Shown here: positions 18,890 through 28,430 of the stretch, one piece after another
Position numbering within the stretch: position 1 is the first letter of the stretch
Layout of the letters: each line of letters begins with the position of its first letter
From: Aliikangiella coralliicola
Lineage (GTDB): Bacteria; Pseudomonadota; Gammaproteobacteria; Enterobacterales; Kangiellaceae
DNA length: 64,000 bases
NCBI RefSeq assembly: GCF_007004725.1
Contig: NZ_ML660168.1
Span: 357,341-421,340, forward strand
Direction: 5' to 3'
The notes under the pieces: generated by a model
Database searches by the model: none
Seen by the model: only the letters and a program-made list of their open reading frames with translations
Told to the model about the DNA's origin: nothing
Made by a program: the position numbers and the translations under genes

Positions 18890-19297
18890 TTAACTCGCTT
18901 CTAAAAGCTCACTGTCTGCTAACTCATTTTCATTCCATTCCACCACAGGAAGTTCAATGTTGCCGATTTCAGATAATTGGTCTGAACCAATAGTAATCCT
19001 GGTTTCTAAAGATGTATCGGTGACAGATAAAATTTTACGCTGGTAGTTTAGGTACTTAAACCAGACAAGGGTTTCCAAATTAAAATTAATATTACCGTGT
19101 CGTATCGCATTAACAAACGCCAAATCTTTTTCGTCGGGATCGATCACCTGGTTGTTAATTAATGCCTGAAGGAGGTTCCCCTTAGACTCTAATATTTCAC
19201 TTTGAGTGACTGAAAAAACACCACTTCGAGAAAAGCCATAAGGGAATTTTTTCGAATCATAAAAGCGCTTGCTAAGCCATTCTAATCTCGTTTTCAT
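18890..19297 (-). CDS. DUF413 (MaoP-like) protein
   Basis: The ATG at 19297 has AGGAG 8 nt upstream and gives 135 residues; a longer frame adds 8 residues without support. Residues 9-80 match DUF413: RFYDSKKFPYGFSRSGVFS, then an ILESKG helix, then DEKDLAFVNAIRHG and a VWFKYL end. The family includes E. coli MaoP (YifE), which organises the Ori macrodomain. Here there is an extra C-terminal tail of about 45 acidic residues. It stands alone; no maoS-like partner site was identified by eye. Confidence 0.7.
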   Translation of the reverse strand: MKTRLEWLSKRFYDSKKFPYGFSRSGVFSVTQSEILESKGNLLQALINNQVIDPDEKDLAFVNAIRHGNINFNLETLVWFKYLNYQRKILSVTDTSLETRITIGSDQLSEIGNIELPVVEWNENELADSELLEAS

Positions 19298-19493
19298 AAA
19301 GCGTACTCCTAACCAAAACAAATATCGGATCTGAATTGTCGGTTAAAATACGCTTGTTTTTTGAACTGATTATGACAACTTTGAAGATACAAAGAACTCG
19401 CACTAAAACGGCATTTTTAATAACCCATTTCTGATTGTGCGAGTGTTGTTAGACTTAAAGGTTAACCAGGGAACAGGCCTTCTCTTAACACCT

Positions 19494-20987
19494 TCAACTT
19501 CCCTTATACAGGTCATTTAACCCCACGGAAAGGCCATTATCACAGATGACTCGCGCATGCTGCCGACCCAATTCTCGCGGCTCTTTGACGCCACAAGAAT
19601 GCGCGATAATGCCAACCGCATACATCATATTTTTGGCATAATGAGCGACTCTTTCCGATTTGTTTCTTGGTACCAAACCTCTTTGAAGCTTTTTATCGTG
19701 AGTCGCAATTCCGGTTGGACAGGTGTTCTTATTACATTGCAGTGACTGAATACAGCCAAGTGCAAACATAAAACCACGAGCCGAATTACAAAAGTCAGCG
19801 CCGACACACAAAGCCCATGCGACATCAGCCGGATTGACCATTTTGCCGGAAGTAAACACTTTGATTCTCTCTCTAAGCCCATGTCGATGTAATGCATCGA
19901 TTAACATTGGCAAAGTCTCTCGAATGGTGAGCCCCATATCATCCATCAACGTCATTGGCGCTGCGCCGGTGCCGCCATCAGCGCTATCTAACGTAATAAA
20001 ATCCGGGGCGCATTCCGCACCTCTCTCGTTAATGTACAACATTAAGTCATCAAGCCATTCTGGTGAACCGACCACCGCCTTAAACCCGACAGGTTTGCCA
20101 GTGACCTCTCGAACATGATTCACCATATTAATCAAATCTTCATTACTGTTAATATCAGGGTGTCTATTTGGACTGATCGAATCTTCACCTACTCTAATAC
20201 CTCGAATTTTAGCAATTTCTTCGGTCACTTTTTCTCCCGGTAATATTCCACCTTTGCCGGGTTTTGCACCTTGAGAAAGTTTAATTTCAAATAATCTGAC
20301 TTGTTCGTGCCCCGCCACTTCCCTGAGCTTGTCATCATTCAAATTACCTTCCTCATCGCGGACACCATATTTAGCAGTACCAATTTGGAAAACAATATCA
20401 GCACCACCTTTCAGGTGATAAGGGGATAAGCCACCTTCGCCAGTATTCAACCAAGTTCCGGCTTTCGCCGCGCCATAAGAAAGTGCTTTTACTGCAGGCT
20501 CAGAAATAGCGCCGAAACTCATTGCAGAGACCCCGAAGAACGAACTGGTTGTCCATGGATGACGAGTGTTTTCACCAATAGTGACCGGCCTGGGCGAGAC
20601 CGCATCTTTTTTCATTGTTGGATAAGGACAGTTAACAAAGAGAACATTACCGACCTTCCTGGTATCACGGGTGGAACCAAATGCTATTGTGTTATCAATG
20701 TTTTTTGCAGCCCTGTAAACCCAACTCCGTTGTGCCCGATTGAATGGTAACTCTTCTCGATCCATGGCGAAAAAATATTGTCTGAAAAATTCACCAAGGT
20801 GCTCAAACCAATAACGAAATCGTCCTATTACCGGATAATTACGTTTTACCGCATGAGTTGTTTGTAATCGGTCGAATACATAAACGACTAAAATAGTCGC
20901 CACTCCGATCCCGACGGCAATGACAAATAAAAGTGCAGCCCATTGAAAAAAAACTGCCAGCGCCGTTTGAGTTTCCTGTGAAAGCAT
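19494..20987 (-). CDS. membrane-anchored FMN-binding glutamate-synthase-like protein
   Basis: This 497-residue protein has one N-terminal membrane segment (about 14-38) followed by a GltB-type FMN barrel. Diagnostic pieces are LSQGAKPGKGGILPG, the loop DSADGGTGAAP, and the iron-sulphur-like CNKNTCPTGIATHD. It is shorter than GltB because the glutaminase and C-terminal domains are absent, as in archaeal-type or stand-alone FMN glutamate-synthase family members. The reaction is likely a flavin-dependent oxidoreduction; the substrate is unknown. The start has a strong GGGAGG site. Confidence 0.8.
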   Translation of the reverse strand: MLSQETQTALAVFFQWAALLFVIAVGIGVATILVVYVFDRLQTTHAVKRNYPVIGRFRYWFEHLGEFFRQYFFAMDREELPFNRAQRSWVYRAAKNIDNTIAFGSTRDTRKVGNVLFVNCPYPTMKKDAVSPRPVTIGENTRHPWTTSSFFGVSAMSFGAISEPAVKALSYGAAKAGTWLNTGEGGLSPYHLKGGADIVFQIGTAKYGVRDEEGNLNDDKLREVAGHEQVRLFEIKLSQGAKPGKGGILPGEKVTEEIAKIRGIRVGEDSISPNRHPDINSNEDLINMVNHVREVTGKPVGFKAVVGSPEWLDDLMLYINERGAECAPDFITLDSADGGTGAAPMTLMDDMGLTIRETLPMLIDALHRHGLRERIKVFTSGKMVNPADVAWALCVGADFCNSARGFMFALGCIQSLQCNKNTCPTGIATHDKKLQRGLVPRNKSERVAHYAKNMMYAVGIIAHSCGVKEPRELGRQHARVICDNGLSVGLNDLYKGS

Positions 20988-21078
20988 CTGAATTCCTCCC
21001 GATTTTGTTATTTTTATAAAAGGAAGTCCTTTTTAAAAACAACTAATTAAAAATAGCATTCTTTTGATAAAAACCTCT

Positions 21079-21690
21079 TTAAAAAAGCAGCTTTACTGCG
21101 ATAAAGGTGAGAAAAATTCCCATTCCCCAATCAATATAATGACCGTGGGTATCGTACCAGTTTAGTACAACTTTTCGTGAGAATATCCAGGCCACTAATA
21201 CAAACCAGAGTATGGTGTACAAAACCAGCCAAAGACCATAGAGCCCTTGAAATAACATCGGCGTAGTCGGACTGACAATATTGGTAAACAAAACCAAAAA
21301 AAATACCGTGACTTTAGGATTAAAAACATTGGTTAAAAATCCTTGTCTAAATGCCTGAAATGAACCAATTTCAACGGGTTGAAACTCAAACTCAGTTGTC
21401 GATTGTTTGGCGCGAGAATGAAATGCTTGCCACGCTAACCACAATAAATAGAATGCGCCAACGGCCTTAATTATTGTAAATAATGTTTCTGATTGCTGCA
21501 GGATAATTGCTATCCCTAACAAAGTGTAAATCAGATGTACTGAAATTCCGCAACCGACTCCTATTGCAGTAAGCATACCTGCCGACTTGCCTGTTCGTAG
21601 CGTATTTTTTAGAACAACAGCAAAATCAGCTCCAGGACTAGCAACTGCAATGATGTGAGCAATACTGAGCAAAATAAATTCGTTGAGCAT
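21079..21690 (-). CDS. LysE/RhtB family amino-acid exporter
   Basis: This 203-residue protein has six expected membrane helices. Family marks are the N-terminal SPGADFAVVLKNTLRTGKSAG, split here by position 18-37, and the central FNPKVTVFFLVLF. RhtB-type carriers export amino acids such as homoserine, threonine or lysine by proton exchange. It sits between the FMN protein and the aldehyde dehydrogenase with independent spacing on both sides. The substrate is not predictable. Confidence 0.82.
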   Translation of the reverse strand: MLNEFILLSIAHIIAVASPGADFAVVLKNTLRTGKSAGMLTAIGVGCGISVHLIYTLLGIAIILQQSETLFTIIKAVGAFYLLWLAWQAFHSRAKQSTTEFEFQPVEIGSFQAFRQGFLTNVFNPKVTVFFLVLFTNIVSPTTPMLFQGLYGLWLVLYTILWFVLVAWIFSRKVVLNWYDTHGHYIDWGMGIFLTFIAVKLLF

Positions 21691-21796
21691 TGAGTTTTAT
21701 TAACCTTCTCTCACCTCACCTATCTAGAGGCGTGAAGTGCAAAGTTTGTTACAGAGATAAATTATTTTCTTATTTTTCCAGTTAAATTAATTTTAC

Positions 21797-21830
21797 TTAA
21801 CCTGAGTTGGGGATAAGAAAAGCCAGAAAA
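21797..21830 (+). repeat. solo end of the dispersed repeat
   Basis: TTAACCTGAGTTGGGGATAA followed by GAAAAGCCAGAAAA matches the left end of the 24608-24838 element over about 34 bp with few differences. No matching opposite end is seen nearby. It lies downstream of the aldehyde dehydrogenase stop. Confidence 0.6.
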
Positions 21831-21901
21831 ATTTTCGAAGTAAAAAAGTAAAGCCACTTAGTAATAAGTGGCATTCAAAATTCGGTAATCAATCGAAAAA
21901 A

Positions 21902-23344
21902 TTAATATTTTACGCAGACATTTTTTGCTTCGGTGAAAAAACGCATTGCCTCCAGACCGCCTTCGCGTCCAACGCCTGAAGATTTTACGCCACCAAATGG
22001 CGTCCGCAAATCGCGTAGCAACCAGGTATTAAGCCAGACAATGCCAAAGTCTAACTCGCGAGAAAGTCGATGACAGCGCTTAATATTATTGCTCCAAACA
22101 GACGTTGCCAGACCATACTCTGTTCCATTGGCCAGACTAATCGCTTCATCATCGCTATCAAAAGGCTGCAGTGTACAAACCGGCCCAAAAATTTCTTCCT
22201 GATTGGTACGACACGCCAATGGCAAATTTTCAATCACTGTCGGCGCTACAAAATATCCTTCCTCACATCGGCCGGGAACAGAAACCTGTTTTCCACCACA
22301 TAAAATATCACCGCCTTCCTGCTGCGCCAATTCAATATACGACAGCACCTTTTCCATGTGCGATCTGGAAACTAGCGCGCCGTGCTGGGTTGATTCATCC
22401 AAAGGATCACCAATACGAAGCTTCTCAACTTTGGCTACCAATGCCTGTTTAAATTTTTCGTAAATAGGCCGTTCGATATAAATTCGCGAACCACATAAGC
22501 AGATTTGTCCCTGGTTTGAAAAAGCCGCGCGTGCCACTTCGCTTACCGTACTTTCAAAATCACAATCGGCAAAAACTAAAGTCGGATTTTTTCCGCCTAA
22601 CTCCAGCGAAGTTTTTTTCAACATCGGAGCCGCAATTGAAGCAATGTGTTTACCGGTTGCACTACCGCCAGTAAAACTGATAGCTTTAATTTTTTGATGT
22701 TCAACAATCGGCCCACCAATCGAAGGTCCGGTACCATGTAAAATATTGATAACTCCTTTCGGGATACCAACATCAATACAAAGTTTTGAAAATAAATATG
22801 CGGTCATCGGAGTTACTTCAGAGGGTTTAGCAATAACACAATTTCCAGTCGCCAGTGCCGGGGCAATTTTCCAGGTAAATAAATACAACGGTAAATTCCA
22901 CGGAGAAATGCAACCAACAATCCCAATTGGTTCGCGCAGTGTGTAGTTAACGCCGACGCTTCCCATACTGTGCGACTCACTGGCAAACTGGGTGGCAGCA
23001 TTCGCAAAAAAGCGAATGTTAGCTGCACTACGATAACTATCAACCGCTTTGGCAAAAGTAATCGGCTTACCATTGTCGATTGCCTCTGCTCTAGCCAAAT
23101 CATCACTCGCGCTATCAATCGCGTCAGCCAGTTTTAAAAGTAAATTGGAGCGTTGCTCAGCGGGCATTTCTGCCCATTCCTTTTGCGCGGCCTGTGCTGC
23201 TTCGACTGCTAGCTCGAGATCTTGCTGATTGGACTGAGGAATAAGAGAATAAATTTTTCCTGTGGCGGCTTCATAATTATCAAGATACTCACCACTTTGC
23301 GGCGCTACCAGTTCACCGTTAATATAGTTTTCGATTTTTTGCAT
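21902..23344 (-). CDS. aldehyde dehydrogenase, probable 2-aminomuconate (or 2-hydroxymuconate) 6-semialdehyde dehydrogenase
   Basis: The ATG at 23344 gives 480 residues; a longer TTG-started frame adds 12 residues that the family lacks. The start IENYINGELVAP, the loop SPWNLPLYLFTWKIAPALA, the general-base segment SLELGGKNPT, and the catalytic segment NQGQICLCGSRIYIER fit the muconic-semialdehyde dehydrogenase branch (DmpC/AmnC/ALDH8A1). It would oxidise the ACMSD product 2-aminomuconate semialdehyde. The kynurenine operon at 44.5-50.2 kb lacks this enzyme, so this gene may fill that step. An SDR gene lies 89 bp upstream on the same strand. Confidence 0.8.
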   Translation of the reverse strand: MQKIENYINGELVAPQSGEYLDNYEAATGKIYSLIPQSNQQDLELAVEAAQAAQKEWAEMPAEQRSNLLLKLADAIDSASDDLARAEAIDNGKPITFAKAVDSYRSAANIRFFANAATQFASESHSMGSVGVNYTLREPIGIVGCISPWNLPLYLFTWKIAPALATGNCVIAKPSEVTPMTAYLFSKLCIDVGIPKGVINILHGTGPSIGGPIVEHQKIKAISFTGGSATGKHIASIAAPMLKKTSLELGGKNPTLVFADCDFESTVSEVARAAFSNQGQICLCGSRIYIERPIYEKFKQALVAKVEKLRIGDPLDESTQHGALVSRSHMEKVLSYIELAQQEGGDILCGGKQVSVPGRCEEGYFVAPTVIENLPLACRTNQEEIFGPVCTLQPFDSDDEAISLANGTEYGLATSVWSNNIKRCHRLSRELDFGIVWLNTWLLRDLRTPFGGVKSSGVGREGGLEAMRFFTEAKNVCVKY

Positions 23345-23433
23345 CGTTAATACCCGAAATGTTATTTCTGAAATAAACAATATTGATGATGACAGACTCG
23401 AGCACGCATAAGTGCTTTATCTTTCGCGCAGAA

Positions 23434-24222
23434 TTAAAGACAGCTGGTTCTGCCACCATCAACTGGTAAGCTAACGCCGGTTATATAACCCGCAGCTGGT
23501 GACGCTAAGAACGCGACCGCATTAGCAAACTCTTCAGCTTCACCAAATCGACGCATTGGAATAATCGATTTTTCTTCCTCTTCCATGGCTTCAATACTGA
23601 CACCTTTTTTGGCCGCCTTGTTTTTAATTATCGCTTCAAGACGAACCGTATTTGTCGCACCCGGCAGGACATTGTTCACTGTAATATTGAATTGGCCCAG
23701 CTCGTTAGCCATCGTCTTAGCCCAACTGGCAACGGCTCCGCGCACGGTGTTTGAAACACCAAGATTCGGCAACGGTTGCTTTACGCTGGTAGAGATCACG
23801 TTAATAATTCTACCAAATCCAGCCGCTTTCATTCCTGAGATTAGTTTCTGTGAAATTTGATGATTGTTAATCAAGTGTTGATTAAAAGCCGCCAGGAACT
23901 GTTCGTTTTCGGCGGAGTTCGCCGGGCCAGGCGCGGGGCCGCCGGTATTATTAATTAAAATATGGTATTCAGAAACGACTTTCAATTGCTCGTCTACCGC
24001 CCCGGCAACCGCAGCAGTGTCGCTAAAATCCGCGCAAATAGCGCTATGTTGCTGCGTTCCATTATTGGCGAGTTCAGCTTTAACCTCATTGAGCTTTTCG
24101 AGATTACGTGCAAACAAAGTCACATTAGCCCCCATTTTTGCCAGTTGAACAGCAATGGCTTTACCCATACCTTGGGAACTACCGCAAACAAGTGCGTTTT
24201 TATTTTGTAAATCTAAGTTCAT
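23434..24222 (-). CDS. SDR-fold protein lacking the usual catalytic Tyr-Lys pair
   Basis: The chosen ATG (24222) gives 262 residues; one four codons earlier is possible, and neither has a strong ribosome site. The Rossmann start is NALVCGSSQGMGKAIAVQLA, and the NNTGGPAPGP strand follows. Where classical SDR enzymes carry Tyr-x-x-x-Lys, this one reads SNTVRGAVASWAKTMA, so Tyr is replaced by Ser and Lys by Arg. This fits the BKR-like SDR-like subgroup. The C-terminal YITGVSLPVDGGRT is normal. It precedes the semialdehyde dehydrogenase and is probably co-transcribed with it; the role is unknown. Confidence 0.75.
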   Translation of the reverse strand: MNLDLQNKNALVCGSSQGMGKAIAVQLAKMGANVTLFARNLEKLNEVKAELANNGTQQHSAICADFSDTAAVAGAVDEQLKVVSEYHILINNTGGPAPGPANSAENEQFLAAFNQHLINNHQISQKLISGMKAAGFGRIINVISTSVKQPLPNLGVSNTVRGAVASWAKTMANELGQFNITVNNVLPGATNTVRLEAIIKNKAAKKGVSIEAMEEEEKSIIPMRRFGEAEEFANAVAFLASPAAGYITGVSLPVDGGRTSCL

Positions 24223-24481
24223 AATTTCGCCCATTTAATCATGCATTCTATTATTTGATTTGAGTTTTTCTACGACCAAGAGTGTTTAGTTTCGACCAAT
24301 TCTCAATCAGTTTCAGCCGTCAATCGCACCATGGTGAGAAAAAGATAGAGGTCACTTTATAGCAGGCAGACTTAGGTATCAATAGTCAGCATTCTTGATC
24401 CAGCTGCATCAATGAGATCGTCGCTCCCACCAGCCGAGGGCGGCGTTGTATTTGCTTAGTTCTTGACCAAAACAAGGATTG

Positions 24482-24528
24482 TGTTCTCTCCTTAACGTCC
24501 CGGAATACCGTAGCGTCCAGAGAGAACA
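24482..24528. repeat. 9-bp inverted repeat with structured centre
   Basis: TGTTCTCTC (24482-24490) and GAGAGAACA (24520-24528) are perfect inverse copies. The 29-nt centre holds a smaller CGG-AATA-CCG hairpin. No T-run follows on either strand, so this is not a typical terminator. Confidence 0.4.
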
Positions 24529-24607
24529 ATAAAGATCTATTGATAAAGTAGGTGAAAATTCTGAAGATTCAGCTATTCAGGCCAAGAAAAGCCCTGAATA
24601 GCTTATT

Positions 24608-24838
24608 AACCTGAACTCGGGATAAGAACAGCCAGAAAACGTTTAGATTTTAAGACATTACTAACCTATCGTTAAAGACAGGCAGTAAAAGGCGAGGCGG
24701 AAAATCGGCCAGTGCAAGTCTTTTAGCGGATATCAAGGCGAGTTTGCGTGGTAATAGCCAGCTATTAGTAGCAAATTCAACGCAGAGAGCCGCTAAAAGA
24801 CTTGTGCTGGATGGTTGGTCTTATCCCGAATTCAGGTT
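24608..24838. mobile_element. 231-bp MITE-like element with terminal inverted repeats
   Basis: The left end AACCTGAACTCGGGATAAGA and the right end, read inversely, AACCTGAATTCGGGATAAGA differ at one position in 20. The sequence TATT abuts both ends (24604-24607 and 24839-24842), a possible target duplication. Inside is a second long stem: CCAGTGCAAGTCTTTTAGCGG at 24709-24729 pairs with 24790-24810 (three differences, partly G-U), and its loop holds a TAATAGC/GCTATTA palindrome. No coding capacity is seen, so any movement would need a transposase in trans. Several solo ends lie elsewhere in the window. Confidence 0.7.
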
Positions 24839-24866
24839 TATTAGTTAACCTGGGACGGGATGATAG

Positions 24867-26717
24867 CTAACCTTTAATCGCTTTTAAGACGCCTGCCTTA
24901 TCCAGTCCGCAGCGGGCTAACAGATCGACCGGCTCACCATGTTCGACAAAACGATCAGGAAGCCCCAGGTTCAACACCGAAATATTAATTCCGTTGGCAT
25001 TCAAAAACTCGCCCACCGCACTGCCAGCTCCACCTGCTATCACATTCTCTTCAAGGGTCACCATGCGCTGGTGCATATCAGCCATCTGGGTAATCATCGC
25101 TGCATCTAGCGGTTTTACAAAACGCATGTCAACGACTGTCGCGTCAATTTCTTCGGCCACTTCTAGCGCTACCTGGAGTAAACTACCAAAAGCGAGCAAC
25201 ACCGTATCACGCCCCTCTCTTCTAATGACCGCTTTGCCAATTTCGATAGTTTCCAGATCATCGCCCGCTTCAACACCAACGCCTGCACCACGAGGATAAC
25301 GCACAGCTGCCGGCCCCTGATGATAATAACCGGTTGACAACATTAAACGACACTCTCTTTCATCACTTGGCGTCATGACAACCATGTTTGGAATACAACG
25401 TAAATAGCTTAAGTCGAACGCACCGTGATGAGTTGCTCCGTCACCGCCGACAATTCCGCCTCGATCTATCGCAAATAAAACATCGAGATCTTGTAGCGCA
25501 ACATCGTGAATTAACTGATCATAAGCCCGTTGTAAAAAAGAACCGTAAATAGCACATACGGGTTTCGCATTTTCGCACGCCATGCCTGCGGCTAATGTCA
25601 CGGCATGCTGCTCAGCAATTCCCACATCAAAATAACGCTCAGGATATTGTCTGGAAAAGGCAATGAGATCAGAACCTTCTCGCATTGCCGGTGTAATCCC
25701 CATCAGCATTTCATCCTGAGCAGCCATATCACACAGCCAATGACCGAACACATTCGAATAAGTGAGTTTCTTCTTGGTTTGTGGAAGTTCTTTATCTTGA
25801 GGATTAAAAACCGGGACTGCATGATATTTAATCGGGTCTTTTTCGGCAGGCTCAAAACCCTTGCCTTTGCGGGTCACCACATGAAGCAACTGCGGCCCCT
25901 TCAACGCTTTTATGTTACCGATTGTGGTCAGTAATGTTGGCAGGCTGTGACCATCGATAGGTCCAATATAGTTAAAACCCAGTTCTTCGAAAAGCGTTCC
26001 AGGTAATACCATACCTTTCATATGTTCTTCGACACGATGGGCCCACTCGGAAATGGTCGGCATGTTTTGTAAAACTTTTTTACCGCCTTCTTTGACGCTA
26101 CTATAAAATTTACCGGATAGCACCTTCGCCAGATAATTATTTAACCCCCCTACGTTTTCTGAAATCGACATATCGTTGTCGTTTAGAATAACGGTCAGGT
26201 TGGCATCTAAATCGGCAGCATGGTTGAGTGCTTCAAAGGCCATTCCCGCTGTCATGGCACCATCGCCGATGACAGCAACGAATCGTCTTTCGTCTCCACT
26301 CGCCTTGGCAGCGACCGCCATGCCCAACGCCGCGCTAATCGAGGTACTGGAATGACCAACGCCAAAACAGTCATACTCACTTTCAAATCGACTGGGGAAA
26401 GGGTGAAGACCGTCGGTTTGCCTGATCGAAATAAGTTCTTCCTTTCGTCCGGTTAATACTTTGTGGGGGTATGCTTGATGGCCGACATCCCAGATAATCT
26501 TATCGATTGGAGTGTCGAATAAGTAATGTAAGGCAACCGTTAATTCGACAGTTCCCAAGCCAGCAGCAAAATGTCCACCACATTGGCTGGTAGACTCAAT
26601 TAGAAATGCTCTTAACTCATCAACAATTGTCTGTAAGTCACTTCGCGCTTGTTCGCGAAGATCTTCCGGCAAATTGATATGAGCTAAATTTGGGTATTTA
26701 TCTGGGGTACATAACAT
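24867..26717 (-). CDS. dxs: 1-deoxy-D-xylulose-5-phosphate synthase
   Basis: This 616-residue enzyme has the length of bacterial DXS. It condenses pyruvate and glyceraldehyde 3-phosphate to start the MEP isoprenoid pathway, using thiamine diphosphate. Visible features are the [17 protein letters not shown] start, the thiamine-diphosphate motif [17 protein letters not shown] with NDNDMSIS, and the transketolase-type centre [15 protein letters not shown]. It is the last gene of an xseB-ispA-dxs operon. The gene depends on thiamine, which the operon at 30.8-35.2 kb would supply. Confidence 0.95.
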   Translation of the reverse strand: MLCTPDKYPNLAHINLPEDLREQARSDLQTIVDELRAFLIESTSQCGGHFAAGLGTVELTVALHYLFDTPIDKIIWDVGHQAYPHKVLTGRKEELISIRQTDGLHPFPSRFESEYDCFGVGHSSTSISAALGMAVAAKASGDERRFVAVIGDGAMTAGMAFEALNHAADLDANLTVILNDNDMSISENVGGLNNYLAKVLSGKFYSSVKEGGKKVLQNMPTISEWAHRVEEHMKGMVLPGTLFEELGFNYIGPIDGHSLPTLLTTIGNIKALKGPQLLHVVTRKGKGFEPAEKDPIKYHAVPVFNPQDKELPQTKKKLTYSNVFGHWLCDMAAQDEMLMGITPAMREGSDLIAFSRQYPERYFDVGIAEQHAVTLAAGMACENAKPVCAIYGSFLQRAYDQLIHDVALQDLDVLFAIDRGGIVGGDGATHHGAFDLSYLRCIPNMVVMTPSDERECRLMLSTGYYHQGPAAVRYPRGAGVGVEAGDDLETIEIGKAVIRREGRDTVLLAFGSLLQVALEVAEEIDATVVDMRFVKPLDAAMITQMADMHQRMVTLEENVIAGGAGSAVGEFLNANGINISVLNLGLPDRFVEHGEPVDLLARCGLDKAGVLKAIKG

Positions 26718-26784
26718 ATTTTATCTTAATCTACAGATTCATAAGCTTTGGCTTTCAACACTAAGCTTTTTTTAATTTCTTAAT

Positions 26785-27675
26785 CTAATACTCGCGCTGA
26801 ATAATGTACTGCGCAAACGCGGCTAGATTATCACTGTTATAGGGTATCTGATGCAAGGCATCTAATGCCCTGTCGACCAACTTGCTAGCATGAAGCTTGG
26901 CGCCTTCTAAGCCAAGCAGTGCCGGGAAAGTCGACTTATTTTTTTCTTGATCAGACCCTTGGGGTTTACCTAAAGTCTCTGTATCCGCTTCAATATCAAG
27001 AATGTCGTCTCTAATCTGAAAGGCTAACCCTAAGCTCTGGCTGTAAACGCCTAACAAGCCCATTAGCTCTTCGTCACGCAGATCACTGGCGAGATATCCC
27101 ATTTTAACTGAAACATCAATCAATGCCCCGGTTTTCATACGATGCATCGACTCAAGTGTCTTAAGGTCAATTTCCCTGTCGGTCATTTCCAGATCAATCG
27201 CCTGACCGCCGCCCATTCCGAGAGAACCACTAGCCCTGGTGAGCTCAGTCAGCATTTGCAAACGAGATTCCGCAGATATATTTAAACGCGGCTCACTGGA
27301 AAGTATTTCAAAAGCTAATGTTTGCAATGCATCCCCAGCCAAAACCGCTGTCGCTTCATCAAATGCAATATGACAAGTTGGTATGCCTCGCCTTAAATCA
27401 TCATCATCCATGCAGGGAAGATCATCATGAATTAACGAATAAGCATGGATCAGTTCAACAGCCAGCGCAGGGATGTCCAACAGCGAGCGTTCAACACCTA
27501 GCATTTCGCCCGTCGCATACACAAGCGCAGGCCTCAGCCTTTTACCCGGGTTTAAAGCGGAATGGCGCATTGCCTGGTGTAACCTTTGAGGTGCTTGAGT
27601 TTCCTTAGGAAGAAACTCATTTAAGAGCCCTTGTACACGTTGCTGAGTGAGTTTAAGAAAAGGGCGATGCGGCAT
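26785..27675 (-). CDS. ispA: farnesyl diphosphate synthase (polyprenyl synthetase family)
   Basis: This 296-residue enzyme extends dimethylallyl diphosphate to geranyl and farnesyl diphosphate. The first aspartate-rich motif (DDLPCMDDDDLRRG, about 86-99) and the second (DDILDIEADTE, about 225) are intact. The GKRLRP segment near 45-50 matches substrate binding. The position between xseB (43 bp upstream) and dxs (67 bp downstream) is the classical gammaproteobacterial arrangement. Confidence 0.95.
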   Translation of the reverse strand: MPHRPFLKLTQQRVQGLLNEFLPKETQAPQRLHQAMRHSALNPGKRLRPALVYATGEMLGVERSLLDIPALAVELIHAYSLIHDDLPCMDDDDLRRGIPTCHIAFDEATAVLAGDALQTLAFEILSSEPRLNISAESRLQMLTELTRASGSLGMGGGQAIDLEMTDREIDLKTLESMHRMKTGALIDVSVKMGYLASDLRDEELMGLLGVYSQSLGLAFQIRDDILDIEADTETLGKPQGSDQEKNKSTFPALLGLEGAKLHASKLVDRALDALHQIPYNSDNLAAFAQYIIQREY

Positions 27676-27718
27676 ATTTAATAATTCTTCTGATAATCGT
27701 TTATATCGGTTTTAAGGC

Positions 27719-28009
27719 TTAATCTTTTGAAAACTCTTGCAGCTGCTCACCTTCATCACCCTGTGTCAGTATCGCAACCTTCTGTTGAGCTTGATTCAGC
27801 AATTGCTGGCATTCGCGCGTGAGTTTTACTCCCTTCTCAAATTGAGAAAGAGACTCTTCCAGCGGCAATTCCCCTTTTTCCAGGTTTTCAACAATCATTT
27901 CCAATTTCTTTAATTGGTCTTCAAAAGTCTCATTTTTAGTGCCTTTACCCGCTTTGCTTTTCTTTTTAGCTTCGGGGCTATTGTCAGCGACATTGGCCTG
28001 TTCGCTCAT
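27719..28009 (-). CDS. xseB: exodeoxyribonuclease VII small subunit
   Basis: This 96-residue protein ends in the XseB domain (about 28-85): [20 protein letters not shown] followed by [20 protein letters not shown] and a helical tail. XseB binds XseA along coiled-coil arms to form exonuclease VII. The N-terminal 25 residues are a Lys/Ala-rich extension that is likely disordered. It is the first gene of the operon with ispA and dxs. Confidence 0.93.
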   Translation of the reverse strand: MSEQANVADNSPEAKKKSKAGKGTKNETFEDQLKKLEMIVENLEKGELPLEESLSQFEKGVKLTRECQQLLNQAQQKVAILTQGDEGEQLQEFSKD

Positions 28010-28430
28010 CAGAATACACTCGTGTTTAAAAATGGGGCGTTATTGTCTCGCATTTCACTGTTGAAAGGAATATTAAACATGCAAAATTGAGTCAATGAGC
28101 GGCAAGCCAACATTATCTGACTGTTTAAGTGACTGCCAGGGCTTCGGTTTAAGCGTTTTTTGTCACGCAATCATTGGTTATCAGCGTGACAGTTTTGAGA
28201 AAAACCGGACTTCTCTCGAAATCTGCAGTTGTTGATAAACATGGGACTTGCTTTACGCTAAAATGGCGGCCAACAAATTCTGGTGGAATAAAGGTATTAG
28301 TCGTATAAATAAACACACGGTACTGGAATTGTTGAAAATCTTGGCTAACCTTTGAGTAAGTAACAATAAAATGATGAGTTGCGACTTGAAACAGTAACGC
28401 AACCAACTGAAATAAAAGAGGCTTTTTAAT
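28010..28430. other. 421-bp divergent spacer between xseB and pomA
   Basis: This spacer should hold both promoters. No sigma-28 or sigma-54 type flagellar promoter was recognised with confidence. No gene is seen; leftward frames across it lack ribosome sites and family features. Confidence 0.4.

Larger units (their letters stand above)
24235..24866. other. 632-bp spacer with hairpin and MITE-like element
   Basis: No gene is seen between the SDR gene and dxs. The left 370 bp hold a 9-bp inverted repeat (24482-24528); the right part is the MITE-like element (24608-24838). A further degenerate repeat end (TTAACCTGGGACGGGATGAT, 24845 on) touches the dxs stop region. Confidence 0.6.

Noticed and set aside
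19396..19444. ACTCGCAC/GTGCGAGT inverted repeat after the FMN protein gene
   Set aside because: The loop is 33 nt and no T-run follows on the transcribed strand, so it is not a convincing terminator.
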